Below the pieces are notes generated by a model. It was not told where the DNA came from. It saw nothing but the letters and a program-made list of their open reading frames with translations, and did no database searches. A stretch of 64,000 nucleotides of DNA, from the NCBI RefSeq assembly GCF_000381885.1, contig NZ_KB907211.1, forward strand, positions 434,001 to 498,000. The letters are read 5' to 3'. This document shows positions 38,681 through 47,107 of the stretch, piece by piece; position 1 is the stretch's first letter, and every line of letters starts with the position of its first letter. The stretch is from Actinomadura atramentaria DSM 43919. GTDB taxonomy: Bacteria > Actinomycetota > Actinomycetes > Streptosporangiales > Streptosporangiaceae. Made by a program: the position numbers and the translations under genes.

Positions 38681-40771
38681 TCACTTCGCCGGGGCGCCGG
38701 TGACCGTGAGGTCGCGGAGCCTGCCGATGTTGTCGAACGAGCCGAAGCCGACCCGCCCGGACGCGAACGTGGTGTCCAGCGCCGTCATCACCGGGCGCTT
38801 GCCGCCGTCGACGTACACCGCCGTCTCACCGGTCGCGCCGCAGTGCGTCAGGCGCACCTTGTGCCAGTCGGCGTCGGTGATCGACGGGGGAGCGCCGTGC
38901 GACCGGTTGGCGTTCCACTGCTGGTCGATCCGCAGCCGGTCCGCGCCGTTCACCACGAAGATCCCGTTGTGCGGGTAGATGGAGTTGTCCGTGGACAGAT
39001 GGGCGTACGCGAAGTGCGTGTCGTCCTGGTAGTCGAAGATCAGGATGACGTCGCGGTCCTTCTGCGTGACGGGCGTGTCCAGCCGCACCTTCGCCTCGAT
39101 GTTCACCGAGCCGTAGGACGGCCCCTTCGCCAGCACCGCGTACTCGTACGGGCGGCGCGGTCCGGGGCGCTCCTTGCCCGCCTCGGCCAGGACCACCTCG
39201 CGGCCGGGGAACTGCCACTTGGACGGAGTGACCGGCGTCCAGTCCTTCGCGGCCGTGGCGTGCGAGACGCGGGCCGGGCCGGTGCGGCACTCGGCCGTCT
39301 GCCGCGTCCCGACGACCTTCCAGACCTTGCCGTTCGCCTTGGCCAGCAGGTACAGCTCGCCCTTGGCGTCGATCCCGTACCGCAGGTCGACCCGGTCGTC
39401 CCCGGCGAGCTGCTTCATCGTGACCGGGTTGCCCGCCGTGTCGTACGCGGAGAGCTGGTAGATCTGCGCCCGGTTCCTGCCCGCCACGTCCCGCTTCATG
39501 GCCGACTCCTCGGTGTAGAAGAGCCGTCCGTCCACGATGTCGGTGAACAGGTACTTGCCGCGCAGCGCCGGGATCTTCGAGCCCCGGTAGACGTAGCCGC
39601 CCGAGATGGCGTGGCCGCTGTCGCTGCTGCAGTTCCAGTCCGCGGGCGGGTCGTGGTCGTACGCGGCGACCGGGTAGTTGTACCCGTACTTCGCGTCGTC
39701 CTCCGGCAGCGGGTACAGGTGGCAGCGGTCGGACTTGTTGAACGTGAACGCGCCCTCGCGCTCGCTCCAGCCCAGGTTGTCGCCCGCCCGGATGTCGTGG
39801 ATCGACTCGATCTCGTGCTCGCCGATGTGGGCGAGGAACAGCCGGTGGCTGCCGCCGGTGTCCCAACTGAACCGGTGCGGGTCGCGCATGCCGTAGGCGT
39901 AGATCTCGCCGACCTTGCCGGCCTGGCCCGCGAACGGGTTGTCGGCCGGGATGCCGTACTTGCCGTTGGCGCTGTTCGTCCCGGACGGGTCGATCCGCAG
40001 GATCTTGCCCTGCGGGACGCCGAGGTTCTGCGGGTCGCCGCCGTTGTCGCCGACGTTGCCGTTCCCGCCGTCCCCGACGGCCAGGTACAGCTTCCCGTAG
40101 TCGCGGTCGCCCTTGCGGGCGTTGGGGTTGAAGTCGATCTGCTGGAGGTTGTGGATCTGCCCGGAGAACCCGATCCGCAGGATCTCGCGGTGCGTGCCGC
40201 TGAACGTGTCGGCCTTCGGGTTCTTGGCCGTCCACTCGTCGATGACGCCGTGGAACTTCGTCTTCGGCTGCGGCGTCAGGTCCGGGGTCTTGCTGGTCAG
40301 CGCGCCGTTGGCCTCGACGTGCGTGGTGTAGAACTTGCCGTTCTTCTTGAAGTCGGGGTGGAACGCCACGAACCCGAAGCCCTGCCCGAGTCCGGACGCG
40401 GAGTAGAAGTCCGGCTGGAACGTCGCGCCGACATCGAGGTAGACGTGCGGCGTGTGCGTCTTCTTGTCGAGGAAGTACAGCTTGCCGTTGAGGTCCGGCG
40501 CGAACATGCGGCCGGAGTGGTCGGGGAGTTCGCCGACGTAGTTGATGCGGTTGTACCGCTTCAACCGGTCGTCGGTGGGCGGGGCCGAGGGCTGCGACGC
40601 GGGAAGCTGCGCGAACTCCTGCAGCACCAGGCCGAGGCCCGCGGGGGCCGGGTCGTCGGGGATGGGGTCGAGGATCGGACCCGGCGTCTGCGCGCCCGCC
40701 GCCGTCGGTACGGCGAGCAGGGCCGCGAGGAGCGCCGACGTCGTGAGCAGGCACCGTCTCAGTTTCGTCAT
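38681..40771 (-). CDS. Secreted PQQ-type sugar dehydrogenase (GSDH) fused to a LamG-like domain
   Basis: The 696-residue protein has a signal peptide (LLTTSALLAALLAVPTAAGA), a beta-propeller domain (about 35-500) and a C-terminal jelly-roll (about 515-696). The propeller has GSDH features: RMFAPDLNGKLYFLDK, YLAVGDGGNGNVGDNGGDPQ and YGMRDPHRFSWD. Such enzymes oxidise aldoses with PQQ outside the cell. I saw no PQQ synthesis genes here. The ATG at 40771 has only weak ribosome-site support. A doublet of LacI-like sites lies 36-61 bases upstream. Confidence 0.87.
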   Translation of the reverse strand: MTKLRRCLLTTSALLAALLAVPTAAGAQTPGPILDPIPDDPAPAGLGLVLQEFAQLPASQPSAPPTDDRLKRYNRINYVGELPDHSGRMFAPDLNGKLYFLDKKTHTPHVYLDVGATFQPDFYSASGLGQGFGFVAFHPDFKKNGKFYTTHVEANGALTSKTPDLTPQPKTKFHGVIDEWTAKNPKADTFSGTHREILRIGFSGQIHNLQQIDFNPNARKGDRDYGKLYLAVGDGGNGNVGDNGGDPQNLGVPQGKILRIDPSGTNSANGKYGIPADNPFAGQAGKVGEIYAYGMRDPHRFSWDTGGSHRLFLAHIGEHEIESIHDIRAGDNLGWSEREGAFTFNKSDRCHLYPLPEDDAKYGYNYPVAAYDHDPPADWNCSSDSGHAISGGYVYRGSKIPALRGKYLFTDIVDGRLFYTEESAMKRDVAGRNRAQIYQLSAYDTAGNPVTMKQLAGDDRVDLRYGIDAKGELYLLAKANGKVWKVVGTRQTAECRTGPARVSHATAAKDWTPVTPSKWQFPGREVVLAEAGKERPGPRRPYEYAVLAKGPSYGSVNIEAKVRLDTPVTQKDRDVILIFDYQDDTHFAYAHLSTDNSIYPHNGIFVVNGADRLRIDQQWNANRSHGAPPSITDADWHKVRLTHCGATGETAVYVDGGKRPVMTALDTTFASGRVGFGSFDNIGRLRDLTVTGAPAK

Positions 40772-40806
40772 TCCGGCCGTCCGTAGTGGGTGGGGGGTAT
40801 TGGCTG

Positions 40807-40831
40807 GAAAGCGCATTCTGGAAGCGCTTTC
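40807..40831. promoter_or_regulatory. LacI-type operator doublet before the sugar dehydrogenase gene
   Basis: GAAAGCGCATTC (40807-40818) and GGAAGCGCTTTC (40820-40831) each differ by one base from the palindrome GAAAGCGCTTTC. Their starts are 13 bp apart. Similar sites lie at 43303, 47995 and 50315. Confidence 0.72.
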
Positions 40832-40859
40832 ACGAACGTAAGTCCCGTTTCCGCTTCCG

Positions 40860-42056
40860 TCAAGAACGAATTCTGTGTCGAAGGTGATCACCGAGAGTCA
40901 TAACGGCGGACAGCGCGAGACCCGCCGGGGCGGCGGCCGCGTGCCCGGCGAGCGTCAGCGCCACGGCCGCCGCCGCGCCCGGCGCCCAGGCCCACGTCGG
41001 CACCGGCCGCGCCGGGCCGCCGCGCCGCCGCCGCGCGGCCTCGGCCGCCATCGGCGGGACCAGCGCGGGCAGCGCCGCCGCGAGGACCGTCAGCCAGTCC
41101 AGCAGCATCCGGTCCACGCGCAGCGCGGCCAGCACCGCGCCCGGCAGCGCCACCGCCAGCGCCGCGCCCGCGCGCGGCAGGCGCGGCGCGAACCGCGCGA
41201 CCGCGAACGCCCCCGAGTGGACGGCGGCCAGCGTCGGCGCGACGACCGACGCGGCGACGAACAGGTTCGCCACCGGCAGCCCCGCGACGTGCGGGCCGTT
41301 CGGTCCGGACAGCACCGCGACCACGTCCGCCGAGCCGCCCGCCGCCGCGAGCCCGGCCCCGACCACCGAGGCCGCGAGCGCGGGCCCGACCAGCAGCGCG
41401 ACGCACACCGCGAGGTCGGCGCGCCGCCGCAGCCCGGCGGTGAAGTCCGGCGCGCGCACCGCGAACACCGACACGTAGCCGAGATAGCCCGCGAGGTCGG
41501 CGGCGAGCGCGGCCGGGCCGTCGCGCGCCAGCGACACCGGGGACTCCGGCGGCGGCAGCCGCACCGCGACGAGCACGATGAGCGCGACCGCCGTGAGCGT
41601 CGTCCCGACCGCGACGGCGTTCCACCTCCCGCCGATGGCAAAAAGAACCACCACGGGCAGGGTGAGCAGCACGACGCCGCCCGCGTCCGGCAAACCCGCG
41701 AGCGCGGCCAGCGCCGCCCCGCCGAGCCCGATGTTGAACCCGAACCAGCCCGCCATCGCGACCGCGAGCAGCGCGGTGAACACCCGCTCGGCGACCGGCG
41801 GCAGGTAGCGCGGGGCCAGCACCGCCATCCCCGCGCCCTCGCCCAGCGGCGGCGCGAGCCCGAGCCGGCCCTGCGCGACGAGCAGCGCGGCCATCACCGC
41901 GCCGCCCACCGCCAGGACGGCGACGGGCAGCGCGCCGCCGTGCCGCCCGGCGACCTGCGCGCCGAGGACCAGCGCGCCCGGCGCGGTGCCGATCCCCAGC
42001 CACGCCCCGGCCGCCGACCGCCACGAGCGGCCCGCGTCCGCGTCTCCGCCCGTCAC
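40860..42056 (-). CDS. NCS1/cytosine-permease-like membrane transporter
   Basis: This 398-residue protein has about 11-12 membrane segments with GAWLGIGTAPGALVLGAQ at the start and AGWFGFNIGLGG in helix 3, patterns I associate with CodB-type nucleobase permeases. The match is not strong enough to name a substrate. The GTG start at 42056 has a distant GAGGGG. It lies 18 bases after the isomerase gene in a minus-strand train from the ABC importer, so it probably moves the same compound or a relative. Confidence 0.72.
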   Translation of the reverse strand: MTGGDADAGRSWRSAAGAWLGIGTAPGALVLGAQVAGRHGGALPVAVLAVGGAVMAALLVAQGRLGLAPPLGEGAGMAVLAPRYLPPVAERVFTALLAVAMAGWFGFNIGLGGAALAALAGLPDAGGVVLLTLPVVVLFAIGGRWNAVAVGTTLTAVALIVLVAVRLPPPESPVSLARDGPAALAADLAGYLGYVSVFAVRAPDFTAGLRRRADLAVCVALLVGPALAASVVGAGLAAAGGSADVVAVLSGPNGPHVAGLPVANLFVAASVVAPTLAAVHSGAFAVARFAPRLPRAGAALAVALPGAVLAALRVDRMLLDWLTVLAAALPALVPPMAAEAARRRRGGPARPVPTWAWAPGAAAAVALTLAGHAAAAPAGLALSAVMTLGDHLRHRIRS

Positions 42057-42074
42057 GTCGTGATCACGCGCCCC

Positions 42075-42875
42075 TCACGCGACGTGCCGCGTGAACCGCG
42101 ACAGCGTCAGGGCCAGGGCGTCGGGGCCCGGCATGGACCACAGGTCGTCGTTGAAGATCTCCACCTCGACCGGCCCGTCGTAGCCCGTCGCGGCCACGGC
42201 GTCGCGGAACCGGCGCAGCTCCACGCAGCCGTCGCCGAGCATCCCGCGCCCGGTCAGGACGCCCGCCGGGAGCGGCGTCACCCAGTCCGCGACCTGGAAC
42301 AGCGCGAGGCGGTCCTCGGCTCCGGCGCGCTCGATTCCGTGCCAGGCGTCCGGGTCCCACCACAGGTGGTAGGTGTCGATGACGACGCCGACCTGGTCCG
42401 CCGGGAGCGGCGCGGCCAGGTCGAGCGCCTGCGCGAGCGTCGCGACGACGCAGCGGTCCGAGCAGAACATCGGGTGCAGCGGCTCGATCGCCAGCCGGAC
42501 GCCGTGCTCGCCCGCGTACGGGGCCAGTTCGGCGAGGATGTCCGCGACGCGGGCGCGCGACCCGTCCAGATCACGCGACCCGCCCGGCAGCCCGCCGCTG
42601 ACGAGTACCAGGACGGGCGCGCCGAGCGCGGCGGCCTCCTCGATCGCGCGCCGGTTGTCCGCGACGGCGTTCTCCTCCTGGAAGAACCCGCCCCGGCACA
42701 GCGACGTCACCGCCAGCCCGTGGTCGCGCACCAGCGACGCGGCCCGCTCCAGCCCGTACTCCGCGACGGGCTCGCGCCACAGGCCGACGCCGGTGACGCC
42801 CGCCGCCGCGCAGCCCTTCGCCAGGTCGGGCAGCGGCCAGTGCCGCGTGGTCCACTGGTTGAGGCTGAACCTCAC
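42075..42875 (-). CDS. Sugar phosphate isomerase/epimerase (TIM barrel, AP_endonuc_2)
   Basis: The 266-residue TIM-barrel protein has metal-site elements at strand ends: LAIEPLHP (first Glu), VVIDTYHLWWDP (Asp/His) and PVEVEIFND (last Glu). Relatives isomerise or dehydrate keto-sugars and inositol-derived compounds. The GTG at 42875 overlaps the DUF993 stop by 4 bp. With the adjacent Gfo/Idh dehydrogenase and DUF993 gene it forms a catabolic trio. Confidence 0.9.
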   Translation of the reverse strand: MRFSLNQWTTRHWPLPDLAKGCAAAGVTGVGLWREPVAEYGLERAASLVRDHGLAVTSLCRGGFFQEENAVADNRRAIEEAAALGAPVLVLVSGGLPGGSRDLDGSRARVADILAELAPYAGEHGVRLAIEPLHPMFCSDRCVVATLAQALDLAAPLPADQVGVVIDTYHLWWDPDAWHGIERAGAEDRLALFQVADWVTPLPAGVLTGRGMLGDGCVELRRFRDAVAATGYDGPVEVEIFNDDLWSMPGPDALALTLSRFTRHVA

Positions 42876-44008
42876 GCGGCCACCCCCTGCACGGTCAGCC
42901 AGGCGCGCATCCGGTGCGCGGCGAGCGCCGGGTCGGGGAACAGCCCGGCCGCGTCCGCGCGGCGGAACAGCTCCGCGAGGTGCGCGACGGACCGGGCGGT
43001 CTCCAGCCCGGCGACCATGCGGAAGTGCCGCTGGTGCCCGGCCAGCCACGCCAGGAACACGACGCCCGTCTTGTAGTAGTACGTCGGGGCGGCGAACAGG
43101 TGCCGGGCGAGCGGGACGGTCGGGGCGAAGACGTCCTCGTAGGCGGCGAGGTCGCCCCTGCCGAGGGCGGCCAGCGCCGCCGCGGCGGCGGGCGCGATGG
43201 GGTCGAAGACGCCCAGGAGCGCGTCGCTGTGCCCGTCCGCGTCGCCCCGGATCAGCTCGGGGTAGTGGAAGTCGTCGCCGGTGTAGAGGCGGACGCCCGC
43301 TGGAAGGCGCTTTCGGAAAGCGCTTTCACGACCGGCGTCGAGAAGGGAGATCTTGACGCCGTCGATCCGCTCCGCGTGCGCGGCGATCAGGTCCAGCAGC
43401 GCGTCGGCGGCGGCGTCCAGGTCGTCCGACCCCCAGTAGCCCGCCAGCGCCGGGTCGAACATCGGGCCGAGCCAGTGCAGGACCGCGGGCCGCCGCACCT
43501 GCGGCAGCAGCGCGCCGTAGACGTCGGCGTAGTCGTCCGGGCCGGTCGCGAGGGCCGCGAGGTGGCGGCTCGCCATCAGCACCGGGACCGCGCCCGCTTC
43601 CTCGACGACCGCCAGCTGCTCCTCGTACGCGGTGACGACCGCGTCCCGCGACGCCGGGCCGGGCGGCAACTGGTCCGTGCCCGCGCCGCACACGATGCGC
43701 CCGCCGGCCGCGGCGGCCTCCCGTCCGGCGCGGGTGATCAGCTCCCGCGTGACGGGCCAGTCCAGGCCCATGCCGCGCTGCGCGGTGTCCATCGCCTCGG
43801 CGACGCCCAGCCCGTACGACCACAGGTGGCGGCGGAAGGCCAGCGTCGCGTCCCAGTCCAGGCCGTCGCCGAACGGGTCCGCGACGACGTGCGCGGCGGC
43901 GTAGGCGACCCGCGACGCGCTCGGGCCGGGCGGCGGCGCGAACGCGCGCGGCTCGCCCAGCGTGTACGGGACGAGCGTCCCGTCCGCCTCCGGAAGGTTG
44001 ATCTTCAC
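42872..44008 (-). CDS. DUF993 family protein (aldolase-like)
   Basis: This 378-residue protein matches what I know as DUF993: TLAFRRHLWSYGLGVAEAMDTAQRGMGLDW near residues 60-89 and a possible Schiff-base-type barrel strand, DGVKISLLD. The family is often labelled dihydrodipicolinate-synthase-like; an aldolase or lyase reaction is plausible but unproved. Starts at GTG 44008, overlapping the Gfo/Idh stop. A LacI-type operator doublet, including the window's only perfect GAAAGCGCTTTC, lies inside its coding sequence. Confidence 0.82.
   Translation of the reverse strand: MKINLPEADGTLVPYTLGEPRAFAPPPGPSASRVAYAAAHVVADPFGDGLDWDATLAFRRHLWSYGLGVAEAMDTAQRGMGLDWPVTRELITRAGREAAAAGGRIVCGAGTDQLPPGPASRDAVVTAYEEQLAVVEEAGAVPVLMASRHLAALATGPDDYADVYGALLPQVRRPAVLHWLGPMFDPALAGYWGSDDLDAAADALLDLIAAHAERIDGVKISLLDAGRESAFRKRLPAGVRLYTGDDFHYPELIRGDADGHSDALLGVFDPIAPAAAAALAALGRGDLAAYEDVFAPTVPLARHLFAAPTYYYKTGVVFLAWLAGHQRHFRMVAGLETARSVAHLAELFRRADAAGLFPDPALAAHRMRAWLTVQGVAA
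43303..43327. promoter_or_regulatory. LacI-type operator doublet inside the DUF993 gene
   Basis: GAAGGCGCTTTC (43303-43314, one mismatch) and the perfect palindrome GAAAGCGCTTTC (43316-43327), starts 13 bp apart. It is intragenic and codes for Arg/Lys/Phe/Ser-type residues on the minus strand (SAFRKRL). It might act as a roadblock or an auxiliary looping site. Confidence 0.65.
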
Positions 44009-45156
44009 CGGGCCAGCTCCGGCACGTCCAGGCGGCGGCCCTCGCGCCACGCGCGCAGCCCCAGCTCCGCGAGCTGCACGCCGCGCGCGCCCGCGTAGAA
44101 GTCCCAGGGGAACGGTCCATCCTCGGCGACGTGCCGCAGGAACATTTCCCACTGGGTCTTGAAGCCGTTGTCGAAGTCGGCGTTGTCGGGGACCTCCTGC
44201 CACTGCGAGCGGAAGTCCTCAGTGGCGGGCAGGTCCGGGTTCCACACCGGCTTCGGCGTCATCGCGCGGTGCTGGACGCGGCAGCGCCGCAGGCCCGCGA
44301 CCGCCGAGCCCTCGGTGCCGTCCACCTGGAACTCCACCAGCTCGTCGCGGAAGACGCGGGTCGTCCACGACGAGTTGATCTGCGCGACGATCCCGCCGTC
44401 CAGCTCGAAGATCCCGTACGCGGCGTCGTCGGCGGTCGCCGCGTACGGCTTGCCGTCCTCGCCCACCCGCTCGGGGACGTGCGTCGCGCCGAGCGCCTGC
44501 ACCGACCGCACCGGCGCGATGATCCCCTGGAGCACGTACTGCCAGTGGCAGAACATGTCGAGGATGATGCCGCCGCCGTCCTCCTCCCGGTAGTTCCAGC
44601 TCGGGCGCTGCGCCTCCTGCCAGTCGCCCTCGAACACCCAGTAGCCGAACTCGCCGCGCACCGACAGGATGCGGCCGAAGAAACCGCCGTCCACGAGCCG
44701 CTTGAGCTTCAGCAGCCCCGGCAGGAACAGCTTGTCCTGCACGACGCCGTGCTTGACGCCCGCCGCGTCCGCGAGCCGCGCCAGCTCCAGCGCGCCCGCC
44801 AGGTCCTCCGACAGCGGCTTCTCGGTGTAGACGTGCTTGCCCGCCGCGACGGCCTTGCGGATCGCGGCGACGCGCGCCCCGGTGACCTGCGCGTCGAAGT
44901 AGATTTCGACGCCGGGCCGGGCCAGGGCCTCGTCCAGGTCGGTCGTCCACGCGGTGAGGCCGTGCCGGTCGGCGAGGTCGCGCAGCTTGACCTCGCTGCG
45001 GCCGACCAGCACCGGCTCGGGCCACAGGACGTCGCCGTCCGCCGTGGGCAGCCCGCCCTGCTCCCTGATCGCGAGGATCGAGCGCAGAAGGTGCTGCCGG
45101 TAGCCCATGCGCCCGGTGACGCCGTTCATGACGATCCCGATGGACCTGCGTGCCAT
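44005..45156 (-). CDS. Gfo/Idh/MocA-family oxidoreductase
   Basis: The 383-residue NAD(P)-dependent dehydrogenase has a Rossmann start (SIGIVMNGVTGRMG), the family's HVYTEKPL motif (Lys of EKP) and a C-terminal alpha/beta substrate domain with DMFCHWQYVL. Family members oxidise sugars, inositols or their amino forms. ATG 45156 follows GGAAGGAAC. Its stop overlaps the DUF993 start, and it follows the ABC ATPase gene by 42 bases, suggesting uptake and oxidation are one unit. Confidence 0.92.
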   Translation of the reverse strand: MARRSIGIVMNGVTGRMGYRQHLLRSILAIREQGGLPTADGDVLWPEPVLVGRSEVKLRDLADRHGLTAWTTDLDEALARPGVEIYFDAQVTGARVAAIRKAVAAGKHVYTEKPLSEDLAGALELARLADAAGVKHGVVQDKLFLPGLLKLKRLVDGGFFGRILSVRGEFGYWVFEGDWQEAQRPSWNYREEDGGGIILDMFCHWQYVLQGIIAPVRSVQALGATHVPERVGEDGKPYAATADDAAYGIFELDGGIVAQINSSWTTRVFRDELVEFQVDGTEGSAVAGLRRCRVQHRAMTPKPVWNPDLPATEDFRSQWQEVPDNADFDNGFKTQWEMFLRHVAEDGPFPWDFYAGARGVQLAELGLRAWREGRRLDVPELAR

Positions 45157-45198
45157 CCCGTTCCTTCCCAAAACGTTCGTCGGTGGGTGTCGCGGCCG

Positions 45199-46017
45199 TC
45201 AGTCGGCGGCGGCGCCCGCGCCCAGGAGGTCCCGGACGCGGTTGGTGACGCGCGCGAACTCCGGGCGCGCCATCGTCGCGGCGTAGTCGCGCTCGGCGGG
45301 CAGGTCGACGTCGATGACCTCCGCGACCGTGCCCGGCCGCTCGCTCATCACCACGACCCGGTTCGCCAGGTACGCGGCCTCCGCGACGGAGTGCGTGACC
45401 AGCAGGATCGTCGTGCCCGTCTCCCGCCAGATGCGGTTCATCTCGATGTTGAGCTGTTCGCGGGTGAGGGCGTCCAGCGCGCCGAACGGCTCGTCCATCA
45501 GCAGGACGGGCGGCTCGTGCAGCAGCGCCCGGCACAGTGCGACGCGCTGCTGCATGCCGCCGGACAGCTCGTGGGGGAGCGCGTCCTCGAACCCGGTGAG
45601 GCCCGTCATCGCCATCAGCTCGGCGGTCCGCGCCCGCGCCTTGTCGGCGGGCATCTTGCGCATCTCCGCCTGGAGCAGGATGTTGCGGCGGGCGCTGCGC
45701 CACTCCAGCAGCGCCGCGCGCTGGAACACGTAGCCGATGTCGTGGCGCGGTCCGGCGACCCGCTCGCCGCGCAGCCGCACCGCGCCCGACGACGGCTTCA
45801 ACAGGCCCGCCACCAGCTTGAGCAGCGTGGACTTGCCGCACCCTGACGGGCCGACGATCGCCACGAACTCGCCCATCGCGATGTCGACGGACACGTCGTG
45901 CAGCGCGGTCACGTCGCGCTTGCGGCTGCGGAACCGGACGGCGACGTCCTCGATGCTGACGGCGGACTCGCGGCCCGCCGCGACCGTCCCGCCCTCGCGT
46001 TCGCTCACGGTCTTCAC
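45199..46017 (-). CDS. ABC transporter ATPase, NitT/TauT/SsuB type
   Basis: This 272-residue ATPase has Walker A GPSGCGKST, the short Q-loop VFQRAALLEW typical of SsuB/TauB, signature LSGGMQQR and Walker B LLMDEPFGALD. It starts at GTG 46017 behind AGGGAAAG. With the binding protein and permease upstream it makes a three-part importer of the nitrate/sulfonate/pyrimidine class. Confidence 0.94.
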   Translation of the reverse strand: MKTVSEREGGTVAAGRESAVSIEDVAVRFRSRKRDVTALHDVSVDIAMGEFVAIVGPSGCGKSTLLKLVAGLLKPSSGAVRLRGERVAGPRHDIGYVFQRAALLEWRSARRNILLQAEMRKMPADKARARTAELMAMTGLTGFEDALPHELSGGMQQRVALCRALLHEPPVLLMDEPFGALDALTREQLNIEMNRIWRETGTTILLVTHSVAEAAYLANRVVVMSERPGTVAEVIDVDLPAERDYAATMARPEFARVTNRVRDLLGAGAAAD

Positions 46018-46040
46018 TGCTTTCCCTGGCACTGGTCCTC

Positions 46041-47057
46041 CTACTGCTGGGCCGCGTCCCGCACCCAGTACGTCGCGGGCGACTCGGCCTTCTCGATGAC
46101 GCCCGCCTGCTTGAACAGCGCGATCGTCTGCTCCCAGTCGGCCGGGTCGTTGACGCCGGGGGCCTTGCCCTTGGTGCGGTCGGTGTGCAGCAGCGTCAGC
46201 GTGGTCTTGAACTGCTCGGTGACGACGGGCGTCGGCGGGAGCTGCTCGGACGCGCCGGCCATGCTCGCCACGGCCCCGTCCGGGTCGCCCTCGGCCGCCG
46301 TCCACGCCTCGCTGGTGGCGGCGACCATCTTCTTCACCAGGTCGCGGTCGCTCTTGAGCTTGCGTTCGCCGACCATGAGGCCGTTGGAGAAGAAGTTGAC
46401 GCCGAAGTCGGCGTAGCGCAGGTACGACACCTGCTTGCCGGACTTGTTGGCCATCGTCGGCCCCTGGTCGTTGGCGAACCCGACGAGCCCGTCGGTCTTG
46501 CCCGCGATGACGGCCGCGATCTTCCCGGCCGGGTCGGTGTTCTGGACGTGGACGTCGTTCGCGCTCAGCCCGTTCTTGCTGAGGAACACCGGGAACGTCC
46601 GCGACAGCGCGTCCCCGGCCGTCCCGGCGATCGTCTTGCCCTTGAGGTCGGCGGGCGTCTTGAGGTTCGCGGTGGTGAACGCCTGCACGGACGCGGGCGT
46701 GGTCTGCAGGAACACCCCGACGCTCTTGATCGGCATGCCCTTGTCGACGGCGGCGAGCAGCGCCGGGGTGTCGGCCCAGCCGAAGTCGGTCTGGCCCGCG
46801 CCGGTCGCCTGGACGGTCTTCTGCGAGCCCTGCCCGGCCTTGATCTCCAGGTCGATGCCGTGCTTCTCGTAGATGCCCTTCTTCTTGCCGTAGTAGAACG
46901 GCGCGTGCTCGCCGTAGGGGTACCAGTTGAGGGTCAGCGTGACCTTGGTCAGCTTCTTCCCGGACGCGCTGGTCGTCCCGTCGTCGCCGCCGCACGCGGC
47001 GGCGGTCAGGGCGAGGGCGGGGGCGAGGACGGCGGCGGCGATGATGCGGAATCTCAT
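46041..47057 (-). CDS. ABC transporter substrate-binding lipoprotein (NMT1/THI5-like)
   Basis: The 338-residue protein has a lipobox LTAAAC (Cys near 22) and an NMT1/THI5-like domain: LTLNWYPYGEHAPFYYGKKK, then GADTPALLAA-type ligand loop (GWADTPALLAAVDKG) and TIAGTAGDA. Relatives bind formylaminopyrimidine, sulfonates, riboflavin or other organics. The LNW...HAPFYY start is close to pyrimidine binders, yet the neighbours look like sugar enzymes. ATG 47057 follows AGGAGAG. Confidence 0.92.
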   Translation of the reverse strand: MRFRIIAAAVLAPALALTAAACGGDDGTTSASGKKLTKVTLTLNWYPYGEHAPFYYGKKKGIYEKHGIDLEIKAGQGSQKTVQATGAGQTDFGWADTPALLAAVDKGMPIKSVGVFLQTTPASVQAFTTANLKTPADLKGKTIAGTAGDALSRTFPVFLSKNGLSANDVHVQNTDPAGKIAAVIAGKTDGLVGFANDQGPTMANKSGKQVSYLRYADFGVNFFSNGLMVGERKLKSDRDLVKKMVAATSEAWTAAEGDPDGAVASMAGASEQLPPTPVVTEQFKTTLTLLHTDRTKGKAPGVNDPADWEQTIALFKQAGVIEKAESPATYWVRDAAQQ

Positions 47058-47107
47058 GGACGGCTCTCCTGGGGGTGGGGTGGGAACGTTCCCGGCGACG
47101 GGATCGG

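Noticed and set aside
45199..47057. Thiamine-precursor importer, because of the NMT1/THI5-like binding protein
   Set aside because: No TPP riboswitch and no thi genes are seen; the neighbours are sugar-type enzymes and a LacI regulator. Kept only as one alternative substrate class.
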